Of a stretch of DNA of 64,000 nucleotides, positions 16,212-24,374 are shown piece by piece. Below the pieces are notes generated by a model. That model was given only the letters and a program-made list of their open reading frames with translations. It had not been told where the DNA came from and made no database searches. Within the stretch, counting starts at the first letter, position 1; the number at the start of each line of letters is the position of its first letter. The stretch comes from Hymenobacter negativus (GTDB lineage: Bacteria; Bacteroidota; Bacteroidia; Cytophagales; Hymenobacteraceae): contig NZ_JAGETZ010000008.1 of NCBI RefSeq assembly GCF_017571495.1, positions 225,531-289,530 of the forward strand. The letters run 5' to 3'. Both the position numbers and the translations under genes were made by a program.

Positions 16212-16714
16212 CGGGCTAGCAGTTTGGCCTTCTGTGCGTCAAACTCAGCCTGGGTAAGCGTGCCATTGTCCAGCAGCGCCCTTAGCTTAATCAACTCATC
16301 AGCCACCCCGCCTGTCGTGGCAGGGGTGGCTTTCTTTTGATTGTTGGCCGTTCTGATTTCGCCCGTTTCTTCAGCAGAATTGAAATCAATAACAGCATTA
16401 AGCATACCTGACTTAAATACGACAGTGTACACAGAGCCTGTCTTATATGGTATCTCGCGTATCTCTTTCACCACTGCCTTGCGGCCATTCCAAGTAGAAG
16501 GAAGGCTCGACTCTGTAGCCATTACTTGACGTGGAATAGAGGCGTATTTAAATGAGCCGTCCTCACGTTGGCCGTGTGTAAAAAAGAGTGTATCCCCAGC
16601 GTGCACTGTCGTACCTAGCCGAGAAGTATAAGTCTTAATAGGTCGCCCAATGATTTGACCACTGGCAGCAACTGGCCCAGCAACCAGTAGGTAGAAAAGG
16701 AGTAGCTTTTTCAT
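16208..16714 (-). CDS. secreted protein with C-terminal SHOCT domain
   Basis: A 168-aa protein. The signal peptide MKKLLLFYLLVAGPVAASGQ leads into a beta-rich middle (about 22-115). The end, ELIKLRALLDNGTLTQAEFD and then AQKAKLL, is a SHOCT domain, an oligomerisation motif. Convergent with the tape-measure gene and overlapping it by 4 bp (TTAA shared). It is probably a host-type periplasmic protein. Confidence 0.75.
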   Translation of the reverse strand: MKKLLLFYLLVAGPVAASGQIIGRPIKTYTSRLGTTVHAGDTLFFTHGQREDGSFKYASIPRQVMATESSLPSTWNGRKAVVKEIREIPYKTGSVYTVVFKSGMLNAVIDFNSAEETGEIRTANNQKKATPATTGGVADELIKLRALLDNGTLTQAEFDAQKAKLLAR

Positions 16715-16859
16715 GCCCGAAGCTACCAAAAATCTTTTGCCCGTTTTTCGGGCAACACTCGCCGCACCCCAACGATTGCCCTGCGGCCGCTCTGAAGCCT
16801 ATCGAGCTTCGCTCCGATTTACGGGCGATTGACTTTTCAGGGAAATGGCCAAAGCCCAC

Positions 16860-16896
16860 GAAAAAGCCCCGACCTTAACCAGTCGGGGCTTTTTCA
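16860..16896 (-). terminator. terminator hairpin
   Basis: GAAAAAGCCCCGACC...AGTCGGGGCTTTTTC at the end of the 526-aa CapR-repeat gene. Confidence 0.8.
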
Positions 16897-18474
16897 AAGC
16901 ATAATACGCACAGGTAAAGGCACTGAAAAAACCTCTGTGCTGAGCGGCAGAAGCGGAAGGACTTGGCTACTTTCTGAATAGCATTCATGCCTCCCGCCAA
17001 ACAGTTCTTTTGGCATATAGCGCGAATCCTTGCATTGACGCTTTATGCTTTTTTCCAAGTCATACACACTTCCTGGTTCATTTCCCGAGTACAATGCCAG
17101 CAACTGAACATTGTAAGGTATTTTTTTGAATCTGGTAGCGACACTAGTATACGTAATTCCGACCTTATAGAACGCTTCTTCGCCTTTCCACATTCTGACT
17201 AGGTACAAAGTTGGCACTCTGCCTTGTTGTGCGCTCACCCACGCCGCACGGCTCCAGCCCGGCTGTCTTGATTTTCCGCAATCAGCGCAACCGCGTTGAC
17301 TAAATAATAAGCCGCCTGCATAGTTTTCAACCTCACCATGCAATGGGCAACTAAACACCACTTTGTTGCTCAGTCCGCTGTATTTCGTTTTAGAAAAATC
17401 AAAAAGAGGCCACAACTCACGGCATTTATCTAAAAATGAAACTTCATCCCACTCATTACGGACGCACTTATTACAACCGCTACCTTGCAAATGATTGCCG
17501 GGGACTTGTTCAAACTCGCCGTGTTCGGGGCAAATTATTTTCAATTTAACCTGGCTTGACACATAGGCAGATTTTGAATAATCGTACTTTCCCTCATGCA
17601 CTTCGCGAGCCTTATCAATAAACATTTTGGTATTGTAGCGGCTGGCGTTTGCTGATAGTTCAAACCCGCATTTAGAGCATCCAAAACCAAGTATGTGTGT
17701 GTATGGCAGTTGCTCAAAAGTGCCATGAACTGAGCAAATGATAGTGACCCTATCCTTTGACGTTGTGTACTTTGCCAGTGAGTAATCATATAAATCGCCA
17801 TGCGTTGCGCGGGCTCGTTCAATAAAAAAGTCCGTGTTTAACCGCTGGCTTTGCCCTCTTAAGGCGGCGCCACATTTCGCGCAACCATCGCCGCGTAAGT
17901 GGCTTTTTGCTTTCTGTGTGAACACGCCATGTGAAGTGCAACGAATACTAACCTTAAAATTTACTCCTGAATACATCGTTTGCGAGTAATCATAACGGCT
18001 AGCTCCATGTACGGCCTGTGCCTTGGCAATGAATTCAGAGGTGTCGCGCACTGCTTTTCTTGCCCTCTCCACCTTGCCACAACGCGGGCAGCCGTGACCT
18101 CGTGCATGGCTGCCAAGCGTTTGGTTAAAAGGGCCGTGTTGGGGGCAAATGATTTTAACCTGCTGACTTGCACCCGCGCACACTACCTGCGAATAGTCGT
18201 AAACACCCGCACCGTGTGCGGCTTCGGCTTTGGTTAAGAAATACGCAAGCCCTTTCGTTTGCTTTTGCACTACATGCTTTCTTGCGCACAAATGACATCC
18301 TTTACCATTTGTGTGGCCATTTGGCGTTTGCTCAAAAGCGCCATGTTCGGGGCAGATAATTTTAACTTTCTGCATCGAGCCCTGATATACCGTTTCGGAG
18401 TAATCGTATTTGCTCAGACCATGAACGGCCTGGGCTTTTGCGATGAATTCTGCTTGTGTCAGTTTCTTAGGCAT
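16894..18474 (-). CDS. six-repeat CapR/DUF723 zinc-finger protein with GIY-YIG-like end
   Basis: A 526-aa protein. Six tandem repeats of about 60 aa fill residues 1-400, each with F...A...HG..YDYS, then KIICPEHG.F.Q and GCxxC; the Cys and His probably bind zinc and DNA. This is the CapR (DUF723) homology domain, known from homing-endonuclease-like proteins. The C-terminus (TLYLVRMWKGEEAFYKVGIT, about 420-445, then a YDLEKSIK helix) resembles the GIY-YIG nuclease core with Y...KVGIT. It is the last gene of a minus-strand cluster, 3 bp after the next gene. Confidence 0.75.
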   Translation of the reverse strand: MPKKLTQAEFIAKAQAVHGLSKYDYSETVYQGSMQKVKIICPEHGAFEQTPNGHTNGKGCHLCARKHVVQKQTKGLAYFLTKAEAAHGAGVYDYSQVVCAGASQQVKIICPQHGPFNQTLGSHARGHGCPRCGKVERARKAVRDTSEFIAKAQAVHGASRYDYSQTMYSGVNFKVSIRCTSHGVFTQKAKSHLRGDGCAKCGAALRGQSQRLNTDFFIERARATHGDLYDYSLAKYTTSKDRVTIICSVHGTFEQLPYTHILGFGCSKCGFELSANASRYNTKMFIDKAREVHEGKYDYSKSAYVSSQVKLKIICPEHGEFEQVPGNHLQGSGCNKCVRNEWDEVSFLDKCRELWPLFDFSKTKYSGLSNKVVFSCPLHGEVENYAGGLLFSQRGCADCGKSRQPGWSRAAWVSAQQGRVPTLYLVRMWKGEEAFYKVGITYTSVATRFKKIPYNVQLLALYSGNEPGSVYDLEKSIKRQCKDSRYMPKELFGGRHECYSESSQVLPLLPLSTEVFSVPLPVRIML

Positions 18475-18477
18475 GAT

Positions 18478-18888
18478 TTAAATATCAGTTTCTTGGTTTT
18501 GTAAAATGAAGGTGCCCACAGTAGGCAAGGCAGCCAGCAGCGGGGCTAATTCCGCGTAGCACTCCGACTTGCCCGCAAACGCTAGCAGCGGCACGTAAGG
18601 CGCAAAACATGAGCCGTGCAACCTTGCCTCCAGGTCAAAGACCTGGCCCGCATCCCAGCTGGAAAACCGGGCCACCGTGCGCCACTTGTAGCCCACGAAG
18701 CGCAGGGTTCGGAAGCGTTGCGTTAAGCTGAACGTGATGCCGATTTTGTAAAACACTTCGCCGTTGCCGTAGAGCTTTATCAAGTAGAGCACGGCCTTGC
18801 GCCCATTCTGATGACTCATCCACCATGCCCGCGTAACCCCACCACCGCGCCGGGCGGTGGGGTCATTGGTTGGTAAGGCGGCGCTCAT
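18478..18888 (-). CDS. GIY-YIG-like nuclease domain protein (136 aa)
   Basis: VLYLIKLYGNGEVFYKIGIT (about 32-51) and FDLEARLHG (about 84-92) match the C-terminal domain of the downstream 526-aa protein, so the two are paralogues at domain level. The core Y...YKIGIT-x-R pattern fits GIY-YIG (T5orf172-like) folds. It overlaps the upstream gene by 4 bp (ATGA) and is followed after 3 bp by the CapR protein: a tight operon. Confidence 0.65.
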   Translation of the reverse strand: MSAALPTNDPTARRGGGVTRAWWMSHQNGRKAVLYLIKLYGNGEVFYKIGITFSLTQRFRTLRFVGYKWRTVARFSSWDAGQVFDLEARLHGSCFAPYVPLLAFAGKSECYAELAPLLAALPTVGTFILQNQETDI

Positions 18889-19391
18889 ACTCCCGCAGCC
18901 GTTTCGTCTTCGCCGGGATAAGCGACGTAGTGCGTCACCTCGTACACGTCCCAGGTTGCCTCGGTTTCGTCGGCCCGCAGGGGCCAGAGCAAGCCGGTGG
19001 CCGCGTTGTCCAAGGTCAACTCCAGGTAGTTGCCGCCAATGAACGCCAGCCGGCCAACCTGTGCTCGTTTTGCCTTGGTCGCAGCGTCCTGGTACACATG
19101 GGCGTATACCCGGCCCACCTCCAGCTCGTCCCGGTGCCAGACGGGGGCGATGTTGACCACGGTCCCACCGGGAAAGCGCGGGGCCATGTAGTCACAGGCA
19201 AACCGCAGGTAATGCCAGATAACATGCTGGCCGCGCCGGTCCGGGGTGGCGACGTATGCCGGGCTGTCGGTGCGGGGCTGCCAAGGCAAGCCCGGCTCCA
19301 TGAAATAGCCGCGTTGGTCGGGCGTAAAGCCCATAAACGTAGCAGGCCAGCCGCGTTCGGCTGCCCGGTGGGCGTGGTGATTCCTGTCCAT
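18885..19391 (-). CDS. S24/LexA-like C-terminal-domain protein (168 aa)
   Basis: The core (GTVVNIAPVWHRDELEVGRV, about 75-94; YAHVYQD; GNYLELTLDNAATG) resembles the LexA/S24 peptidase beta fold, where a V-x-I/V-x-P-x...E-x-G-x-V/I-Y pattern is usual. I see no SM motif with catalytic Ser, so it may be an inactive regulator. It sits at the head of the GIY-YIG gene pair and may control it. Medium confidence in the fold, low in the role. Confidence 0.5.
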   Translation of the reverse strand: MDRNHHAHRAAERGWPATFMGFTPDQRGYFMEPGLPWQPRTDSPAYVATPDRRGQHVIWHYLRFACDYMAPRFPGGTVVNIAPVWHRDELEVGRVYAHVYQDAATKAKRAQVGRLAFIGGNYLELTLDNAATGLLWPLRADETEATWDVYEVTHYVAYPGEDETAAGV

Positions 19392-19405
19392 TGCATGACC
19401 TCCCC

Positions 19406-19948
19406 TTAAGCTGCCTGACCATAGGAGGTTGCCACCCCGCCCCGGCTCACCGCCCTGCTGGCATAGCTCAGCAGCGCCGCCACGGCTAGCTGCCCGCGCC
19501 GGTTGACCACCAAGCCCGCCCCAGCGGGGCGGGTTGGGGGTGTGGGTTCGGGGAAGGCGACGGCTGTGAGCTGGGCGATAAGGTCCACCGCTTGCGTTTC
19601 GGTCAGGCAGTTGATGCCCCGCAGGACCTTCGTTTTCGTCGGGCGGCTTACGGCCGGATAGTTCAGCAGTTTGATGATTTCCTGCTTCTGCTCCGTGGTG
19701 GCGAACACGGGCGGGGCCAACTCCCGGTCAGATATCACCGTGAGCACGTTGGCGTACCACTTGAGCAGCGTGGTCTCGTCCTGGCAGCGGGCGACGCTGG
19801 CGGCGGTGCGGGCCTTCTCGTCGGCCGTGGCATAGGGTGAATAGGTCACGGCGTCGAGCACCATGAAACGGAGGTCGGCCAAGCGCTGGGCCTGGGCGGT
19901 GGGGGCGGCTGTTCTAGCAGCAGCTTGCCCATTTACATGAGTTTTCAT
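19406..19948 (-). CDS. hypothetical helical protein (180 aa)
   Basis: Starts MKTHVNGQAAARTAAPTAQA; ATG 19948 was preferred to 19987 because the latter lies in a repeat-rich leader. Residues 25-130 are mostly helix (DLRFMVLDAVTYSPYATADE; TEQKQEIIKLLNYP), and the tail is Pro/Ala-rich. No family is recognised. It is the first gene of the minus-strand cluster ending at 16894, 14 bp before the S24-like gene. Confidence 0.55.
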   Translation of the reverse strand: MKTHVNGQAAARTAAPTAQAQRLADLRFMVLDAVTYSPYATADEKARTAASVARCQDETTLLKWYANVLTVISDRELAPPVFATTEQKQEIIKLLNYPAVSRPTKTKVLRGINCLTETQAVDLIAQLTAVAFPEPTPPTRPAGAGLVVNRRGQLAVAALLSYASRAVSRGGVATSYGQAA

Positions 19949-20058
19949 GTATTTTTGTGGGGTATTGGGGGTTGTCAAGGCCCTCACTTAGTAGCGGCTG
20001 TTCTAGCAGCCGTTGCGGAAGGTCAGGTGTTCTAGCGCCTGGCCTTTTTGCGTTCTAG
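19911..20058. repeat. four copies of GTTCTAG in a divergent promoter region
   Basis: GTTCTAG at 19911, 20000, 20029 and 20052. The first two are in the longer match CGGCTGTTCTAGCAGC. They lie between the minus-strand cluster (start 19948) and the plus-strand RHH gene (start 20175), as operator sites would. Confidence 0.45.
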
Positions 20059-20124
20059 TCGGTGAAGGTGTTCCCACTTGGAACGGAACAAAGATAGGTC
20101 AATCATCTGTTTGTTCCTAGTATT

Positions 20125-20156
20125 TTTGTTAAAAATTGCTAGTAAAAATATTTTTG
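20125..20156 (+). promoter_or_regulatory. Bacteroidota-type promoter
   Basis: TTTG at 20125-20128, a 20-bp spacer, then TATTTTTG at 20149-20156, matching the TTTG / TAnnTTTG consensus. It lies 18 bp upstream of the start at 20175. Confidence 0.6.
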
Positions 20157-20174
20157 CCTACTTTTGCTACCACT

Positions 20175-20927
20175 ATGAAGAATCAACCCGAATCCATGCC
20201 GCGCACTCCAAGCCGTAAGTCTCAAATAAATATAGAGGTTAACGAATCGGAAAAAATATACTTTGGACAAGTAGCTGAAGCTCGCAACATGAAGCTTGCA
20301 GCACTAGTGCGCGAACTACTGAATGCAGAGGGTAAGCGCTTAGGTGCACCTGCTTTACTTGACGATTTTAAAAGTCAAGATTCAAGATACCAGTATATTG
20401 TAGACGCTAGTGAAAGCAGCGAAACGAAACTGGGCATCTTCAGTCAATTTCTGTTGAGGTATGAAGCCGACTGCGACTTTTCGATTACTACCTATGAACC
20501 TCGCGTGTATAATAAGAGTGTAGAATGCTCAGCGCTTAGCTCAAGCGGAGAAAGCACCAATAGGATATTCATAGGTATATCACCTGATGAACAAACCAAT
20601 TTTAGTGAGCGAACTGCTATTGATGGGGCGTGGCGTGATGTACTAGGCCTAAGCCTCAATCTTGAAGACAAGTGGGATGGGGTAAGCTACTCAGTAGAGA
20701 TGCGAAGGTCACTCCGGGGTAAAAAGCTTATTCTTCAGCAATTTGTCAATAAGTACAATGGCGCGAAGTTTAAAGTAAATCCTGCATATGCAGGTCGTAC
20801 AATATTCAAGGTGGTTGCAAATAATGAAGGCAGCGAACACGAACTGTTGATAGCCTATTTCCCGCAAAGGACTAACGAAGAAAGCGAGTTGAAGCAGGCG
20901 CTAGACGAATACATGCAGCAAGCATAA
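20175..20927 (+). CDS. ribbon-helix-helix-like N-terminus plus unknown domain (250 aa)
   Basis: Residues 14-45 (INIEVNESEKIYFGQVAEAR, then NMKLAALVRELLNAEG) fit a ribbon-helix-helix DNA-binding fold. The rest (about 60-235) is a beta-rich domain I do not recognise. It may be a regulator, perhaps of itself and the divergent cluster through the GTTCTAG repeats. The start is supported by the promoter just upstream. Base use is more AT-rich than the phage genes, which suggests transfer. Confidence 0.5.
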   Translation: MKNQPESMPRTPSRKSQINIEVNESEKIYFGQVAEARNMKLAALVRELLNAEGKRLGAPALLDDFKSQDSRYQYIVDASESSETKLGIFSQFLLRYEADCDFSITTYEPRVYNKSVECSALSSSGESTNRIFIGISPDEQTNFSERTAIDGAWRDVLGLSLNLEDKWDGVSYSVEMRRSLRGKKLILQQFVNKYNGAKFKVNPAYAGRTIFKVVANNEGSEHELLIAYFPQRTNEESELKQALDEYMQQA

Positions 20928-20939
20928 AGATGGCAACTT

Positions 20940-20965
20940 CAGGCTTTCAATGAGCCTGGCCTTTT
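20940..20965 (+). terminator. weak terminator
   Basis: CAGGCT, 7-nt loop, AGCCTG, then GCCTTTTC. Confidence 0.5.
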
Positions 20966-21159
20966 CGCTTCACCGTCTGCTGACTTTTAACGAAGTCAGT
21001 TGCCTAGGCCTCAATAAGTAGCCCTGCTACACCCAATCTTATCGGCCACCCCGTCAGCTGTGCAACAGAGGCAGGAGGGGTTCGCTTTTTCTAAGCCTCC
21101 GGCTGCCCTCACTTTTTCTTTGCGGCCAGATTCATTTTTTAAATGAAGACAATTTTTAA

Positions 21160-21717
21160 ATGAAGACAATCAGTACTTACCCCATCATAGAGGCCGACGA
21201 CGAGCCGAAGAGCCGAAAGTTTTTCTTTGAAAGCACAGGCAAACAATCTATCGTCAAAGCCGTAGAATACAGCTTTGTTATGGAGTATGGGCTGGGCGGG
21301 CTCTATAACCTAGCGTTCGGAGATTACGACAGGGCCACGGGCGCCATATCCGACGACAAGAACAGCAACAACGACGATATATGGCCCGTGCTGAACACGG
21401 TGGTGAACACGGTGCCCACGTTCTTTTCCGAGCACCCCTTTGCTACCATCACCGTGCAAGGGAGCGACAGCGGCGCGGAGTTTGAAGAACAATGCAAAGC
21501 CATTTGCGCCAACAAACGATGCGCTGGCGGGTGCCGAAACGTAGACCGGCGCATAAAAGCGTACCGCTTCTTCGTTGACAGAAATTACGAGGAACTAAAA
21601 CAAACCTATGTTTTTTCCGGCTACATTAGCGCCCTGCAACGGGTAGTGCCGTATCAACGTAACGTTAAATACGACGCTATTTTTGTTTCCAAGAAGCAAC
21701 CTATTACATTTGCATAG
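21160..21717 (+). CDS. DUF6934 family protein (185 aa)
   Basis: IIEADDEPKSRKFFFESTGK opens the fold. YNLAFGDYDRATGAISDDKN (about 48-67) followed by VLNTVVNTVPTFF is the hallmark of DUF6934, a small Bacteroidota family usually found in accessory regions beside a short partner. The partner is present 2 bp downstream (21720). No function is known. A duplicated start region (AAATGAAGACAAT twice) lies directly upstream. Confidence 0.7.
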   Translation: MKTISTYPIIEADDEPKSRKFFFESTGKQSIVKAVEYSFVMEYGLGGLYNLAFGDYDRATGAISDDKNSNNDDIWPVLNTVVNTVPTFFSEHPFATITVQGSDSGAEFEEQCKAICANKRCAGGCRNVDRRIKAYRFFVDRNYEELKQTYVFSGYISALQRVVPYQRNVKYDAIFVSKKQPITFA

Positions 21718-21719
21718 CC

Positions 21720-21890
21720 ATGAACACTAGCAAATTGCCGACGCAAAAAAACAAAGCTGTTGAAATGACAAACGCAACGAAGAAAAAACTGAAGGCGGTT
21801 TCCAACGCATTCAAAGGAAAGGAAATGTTTCCTGAAAAACTGGAACGCGCTAAGCAATTGTTTAGGGGCCTGCGCCCGCTAAACGCTTAG
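21720..21890 (+). CDS. small basic partner of DUF6934 protein (56 aa)
   Basis: The protein MNTSKLPTQKNKAVEMTNAT... is Lys-rich and helical (LKAVSNAFKGKEMFPEKLER), and ends LRPLNA. It starts 2 bp after the DUF6934 stop, so it is translationally linked, and a terminator follows at 21911. A short Lys-rich ORF at this place is usual for DUF6934 loci, in a toxin-antitoxin-like layout, but no activity is established. Confidence 0.6.
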   Translation: MNTSKLPTQKNKAVEMTNATKKKLKAVSNAFKGKEMFPEKLERAKQLFRGLRPLNA

Positions 21891-21910
21891 CATACGCCCT
21901 ATATAGCAGA

Positions 21911-21941
21911 CAAGCCCCGCCCTACGGCGGGGCTTTTTCTT
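21911..21941 (+). terminator. terminator hairpin
   Basis: CAAGCCCCGCC, TACG loop region, GGCGGGGCTTTTTCTTT. Confidence 0.85.
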
Positions 21942-21948
21942 TGCCCCC

Positions 21949-22377
21949 ATGTCCACCTTCACCCGCCGCTTCCTAGTCCTTTGGCTCGCCCTGCTAGCCG
22001 CCCTGCTGCTGAGCCAGTACGCTGTCCCTAACCTTAGCTACGGTCTGCTGCTGGCCATGGCCGTGGGCTGCCCCGTGGTGGCGGGGCTACTGCTCTGGTG
22101 GGTGGGGTTGGGATTGCGGCAAGCGTGGCACCGGGCGCGGGCGCTACGGCAGGCGGCTCGGTGGAAACGGCTGGGGAGGCGCCGAACCAATGGACGGATG
22201 CCTACCAACCTTAAAAGCCTTGCCAAGTACACCGTGCGCGAAGCGACGGGAGCCGCCTTTTGCGCGGGGGCAATCATTGGGGTGGGCCTGAGTGGTCATG
22301 CTGAACGCCGCAGCCGTTGCACAATCATTGTGCATAAATTCTTGGTAGCTTGCGAGCATGCAAAAGCAACTTCGTAA
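21949..22377 (+). CDS. small membrane protein with repeat-derived C-terminus
   Basis: The N-terminal 60 residues (FLVLWLALLAALLLSQYAV; LLAMAVGCPVVAGLLLWWVG) form two membrane helices, followed by an Arg-rich segment. The last 50 codons run through dispersed-repeat sequence (GGGGGCAATCATTGG, TTGCACAATCATTGTGCA), so the native end has probably been replaced. It overlaps the next gene by 20 bp. Function unknown. Confidence 0.4.
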   Translation: MSTFTRRFLVLWLALLAALLLSQYAVPNLSYGLLLAMAVGCPVVAGLLLWWVGLGLRQAWHRARALRQAARWKRLGRRRTNGRMPTNLKSLAKYTVREATGAAFCAGAIIGVGLSGHAERRSRCTIIVHKFLVACEHAKATS

Positions 22378-23551
22378 ACCCGCCAACTGGCAGGATTTTG
22401 AAACACTCTGCAAAAAGCTGTGGGGTGAAATCTGGCAGGCGCCTAACGAAATAAAGAAGAACGGACGGACAGGGCAGGCGCAAGCCGGGGTGGATGTGTC
22501 TGCCATTCCATTCGGTCAAAATGGCTACTGGGGCATTCAGTGCAAAGGCAAAGACGATTACACCAATGCCCGTCTCAGTAAGGAGGAAATCGACAGTGAA
22601 CTGGAGAAAAGTCGCGCTTTTACCCCAGCCTTAGAAGGGTTGATTTTTGCCACCACGGCCAATAAGGATGCTGTCATTGAGCAATATGTGCGTGAACTTG
22701 ACCTAGCCAGCCGCCAGGCAGGTGGGCCAAAGATTCTGCTCTTCTGTTGGGAGGATATTGCCGACTTAATCGAGGAGAATCGAATTACTTACAACTGGTA
22801 CATACTAGAGCAAAAGTTTGCGACAAGCTTTGCGGTTGAAGTAGGGTTCCAGACTGAAACTGGCGCGACCTCTAGCGAATTGGAGATAGAGCCCGTGTTC
22901 GTTCGAAAGATAAAAATCTATGAACTGGATGACCCAGATACTCCCCCGCAGGTTCAACAATTGGTAATTAATGGGCAAACCATCCGGTATCGCCCCCCTA
23001 TGCCAGTACCAGGGCATTTGCGACGCTTAATGGAATCGACCGCTCTATTCAGAAACATCGGGGCTATGCAGGCAACATCGCTTTATGGTTCGACTATCAA
23101 CCATGCCACAAAAGAGGTGGGGTTTTCTCTAACTAACTCTGGCCATCAAGTCATCGAAGACTGGAAAGTACAGTTCGAATTTATGGGCAGCTTCAAAGAA
23201 CTGGATACCAACACTGGTAGCAGCGGTAGCTTTGGGTTGCCAGCGATACGGCCGTTCAATTCCGGCACATGGGTCGACGGAAATCGCGTGGGGTTCTCTT
23301 CCCCGTCAAATAAGCCTTGGGTGCAAGGCGACACTCGTAGTCTTGAGGTATACGTCCGGCCTGACCAGCGGGAGTACACCCTTCCAATACACTGGCATTT
23401 GCGTGCTCGGGACTATTCAACAAAGGGAGAATTGACTTTGCATATTAAGCCGAAGTACGAAAATGCCTTTGAGGTAGAGAAGGTAGCCACTGTTGAGGAA
23501 CTACGCGAACCGGAGCTTATATCTATCGAAGAAAAAAAAGGCAAGGGGTAG
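22358..23551 (+). CDS. Mrr-like PD-(D/E)XK nuclease with C-terminal beta domain
   Basis: A 397-aa protein. Residues 10-150 are a restriction-endonuclease-like domain: WQDFETLCKKLW, GRTGQAQAGVDV with Asp46, WGIQCKGKDDY with Gln61-x-Lys63 (the Mrr-type QxK active site) and FCWEDIADLIEE. Residues 215-375 are a beta-rich domain (EVGFSLTNSGHQVIEDWKVQ) that may sense or bind a target. Such nuclease fusions are typical anti-phage effectors. It lies upstream of an Abi-alpha gene. A methylase partner is not adjacent. Confidence 0.75.
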   Translation: MQKQLRKPANWQDFETLCKKLWGEIWQAPNEIKKNGRTGQAQAGVDVSAIPFGQNGYWGIQCKGKDDYTNARLSKEEIDSELEKSRAFTPALEGLIFATTANKDAVIEQYVRELDLASRQAGGPKILLFCWEDIADLIEENRITYNWYILEQKFATSFAVEVGFQTETGATSSELEIEPVFVRKIKIYELDDPDTPPQVQQLVINGQTIRYRPPMPVPGHLRRLMESTALFRNIGAMQATSLYGSTINHATKEVGFSLTNSGHQVIEDWKVQFEFMGSFKELDTNTGSSGSFGLPAIRPFNSGTWVDGNRVGFSSPSNKPWVQGDTRSLEVYVRPDQREYTLPIHWHLRARDYSTKGELTLHIKPKYENAFEVEKVATVEELREPELISIEEKKGKG

Positions 23552-23552
23552 A

Positions 23553-23590
23553 AAAGCTTCGTTCTTAAGCATCAGCTTTTTCGTAGCTTG
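23553..23590 (+). terminator. imperfect hairpin before Abi-alpha gene
   Basis: AAAAGCTTCGTTC...CATCAGCTTTTTCG, with the TTTTTCGTAGCTTGGC context also seen after the terminator at 3089. Confidence 0.4.
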
Positions 23591-23614
23591 GCCGCTCATC
23601 TATCTCTCGCCCTG

Positions 23615-24202
23615 ATGGCCGCTGACCTGGTTACCCTGATTGAAACCGTTGCCATCACGCAGTTCCTTTCCCCTGGGGCCAAAAGCTTGGGCGAAGCAGC
23701 CTTAGAGCGTGGGCAACGGCTGGCTACAGCAGCCGTGCAACTGCTAAAGAATGTCGGCCGCGAGCCCCAACCCGTCGAGCCGAAGCTGCTTGTGCCCCTG
23801 GTGCAGGCGGCAGCGCTTGAATCGGACGAATCGTTATCCGACAGGTGGGCGGCGCTGCTGGCCAATGCGGCCGATTCGGCCCAGCGGGTTGCGGTGCAAC
23901 CGGGGTTCGTGGAGGTGCTGCGGCAGCTCACGCCTGCTGATGCACTGCTGCTACATTCGCTCTACTATCCCCCTAAAGGTAGTGGACTTCCTGCGAGCCA
24001 GCGCATGCTCAAGCAGTTCGACGGACTGGGGCTCAGCTATGCCGATATTAATTTGTCGGTTGACAACTTGATTCGCCTGCACCTGTGCGTGGGTCGTACC
24101 GAGAGAGGGGGCATGTTCTATGACCCTGACCGCCCCAGCCAAATTGGGGCCACCGTATTCGGCAAGCAGTTCATGCAAGCCTGTTCGGCGCCAGCAGCCT
24201 AA
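23615..24202 (+). CDS. Abi-alpha (DUF4393) family protein
   Basis: A 195-aa protein. The motif KLLVPLVQAAALESDESLSD followed by RWAALLANAAD (residues 77-87), VQPGFVEVLRQLTPADALLL and a winged-helix-like end match DUF4393, also called Abi_alpha, a family tied to abortive infection. ATG 23615 was chosen over the TTG at 23588, which is in the terminator tail. It follows the Mrr-like nuclease gene by 63 bp and probably belongs to the same defence locus. The mechanism is unknown. Confidence 0.75.
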   Translation: MAADLVTLIETVAITQFLSPGAKSLGEAALERGQRLATAAVQLLKNVGREPQPVEPKLLVPLVQAAALESDESLSDRWAALLANAADSAQRVAVQPGFVEVLRQLTPADALLLHSLYYPPKGSGLPASQRMLKQFDGLGLSYADINLSVDNLIRLHLCVGRTERGGMFYDPDRPSQIGATVFGKQFMQACSAPAA

Positions 24203-24216
24203 AAGCCCTTTTAATA

Positions 24217-24265
24217 TCTGCGGCGCAGCCGAGATAGGCCACCGTTTGTGCGGGGCAATCGTTGG
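24217..24265 (-). repeat. 49-bp inverted repeat, right copy
   Basis: Reverse complement of 9218-9266 with three mismatches. Together the two copies bracket about 15 kb that includes the inverted tape-measure gene. Confidence 0.8.
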
Positions 24266-24333
24266 CTTAGTTCGCCTTTATTCACGATAATTAGGCAATT
24301 GTAAGCCAAATTCAACTTAATTAAACCAAAGTA

Positions 24334-24354
24334 TGTAACGGTCCGTTACATTTG
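24334..24354 (+). promoter_or_regulatory. palindromic operator overlapping a -7 box
   Basis: TGTAACGG, central T, CCGTTACA (24334-24350) is a perfect 17-nt palindrome. It overlaps TACATTTG (24347-24354), a good TAnnTTTG -7 element, 20 bp upstream of the ATG at 24375. Binding there would block the promoter. Confidence 0.55.
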
Positions 24355-24374
24355 TGCAACTACAAAAAAAAGTC

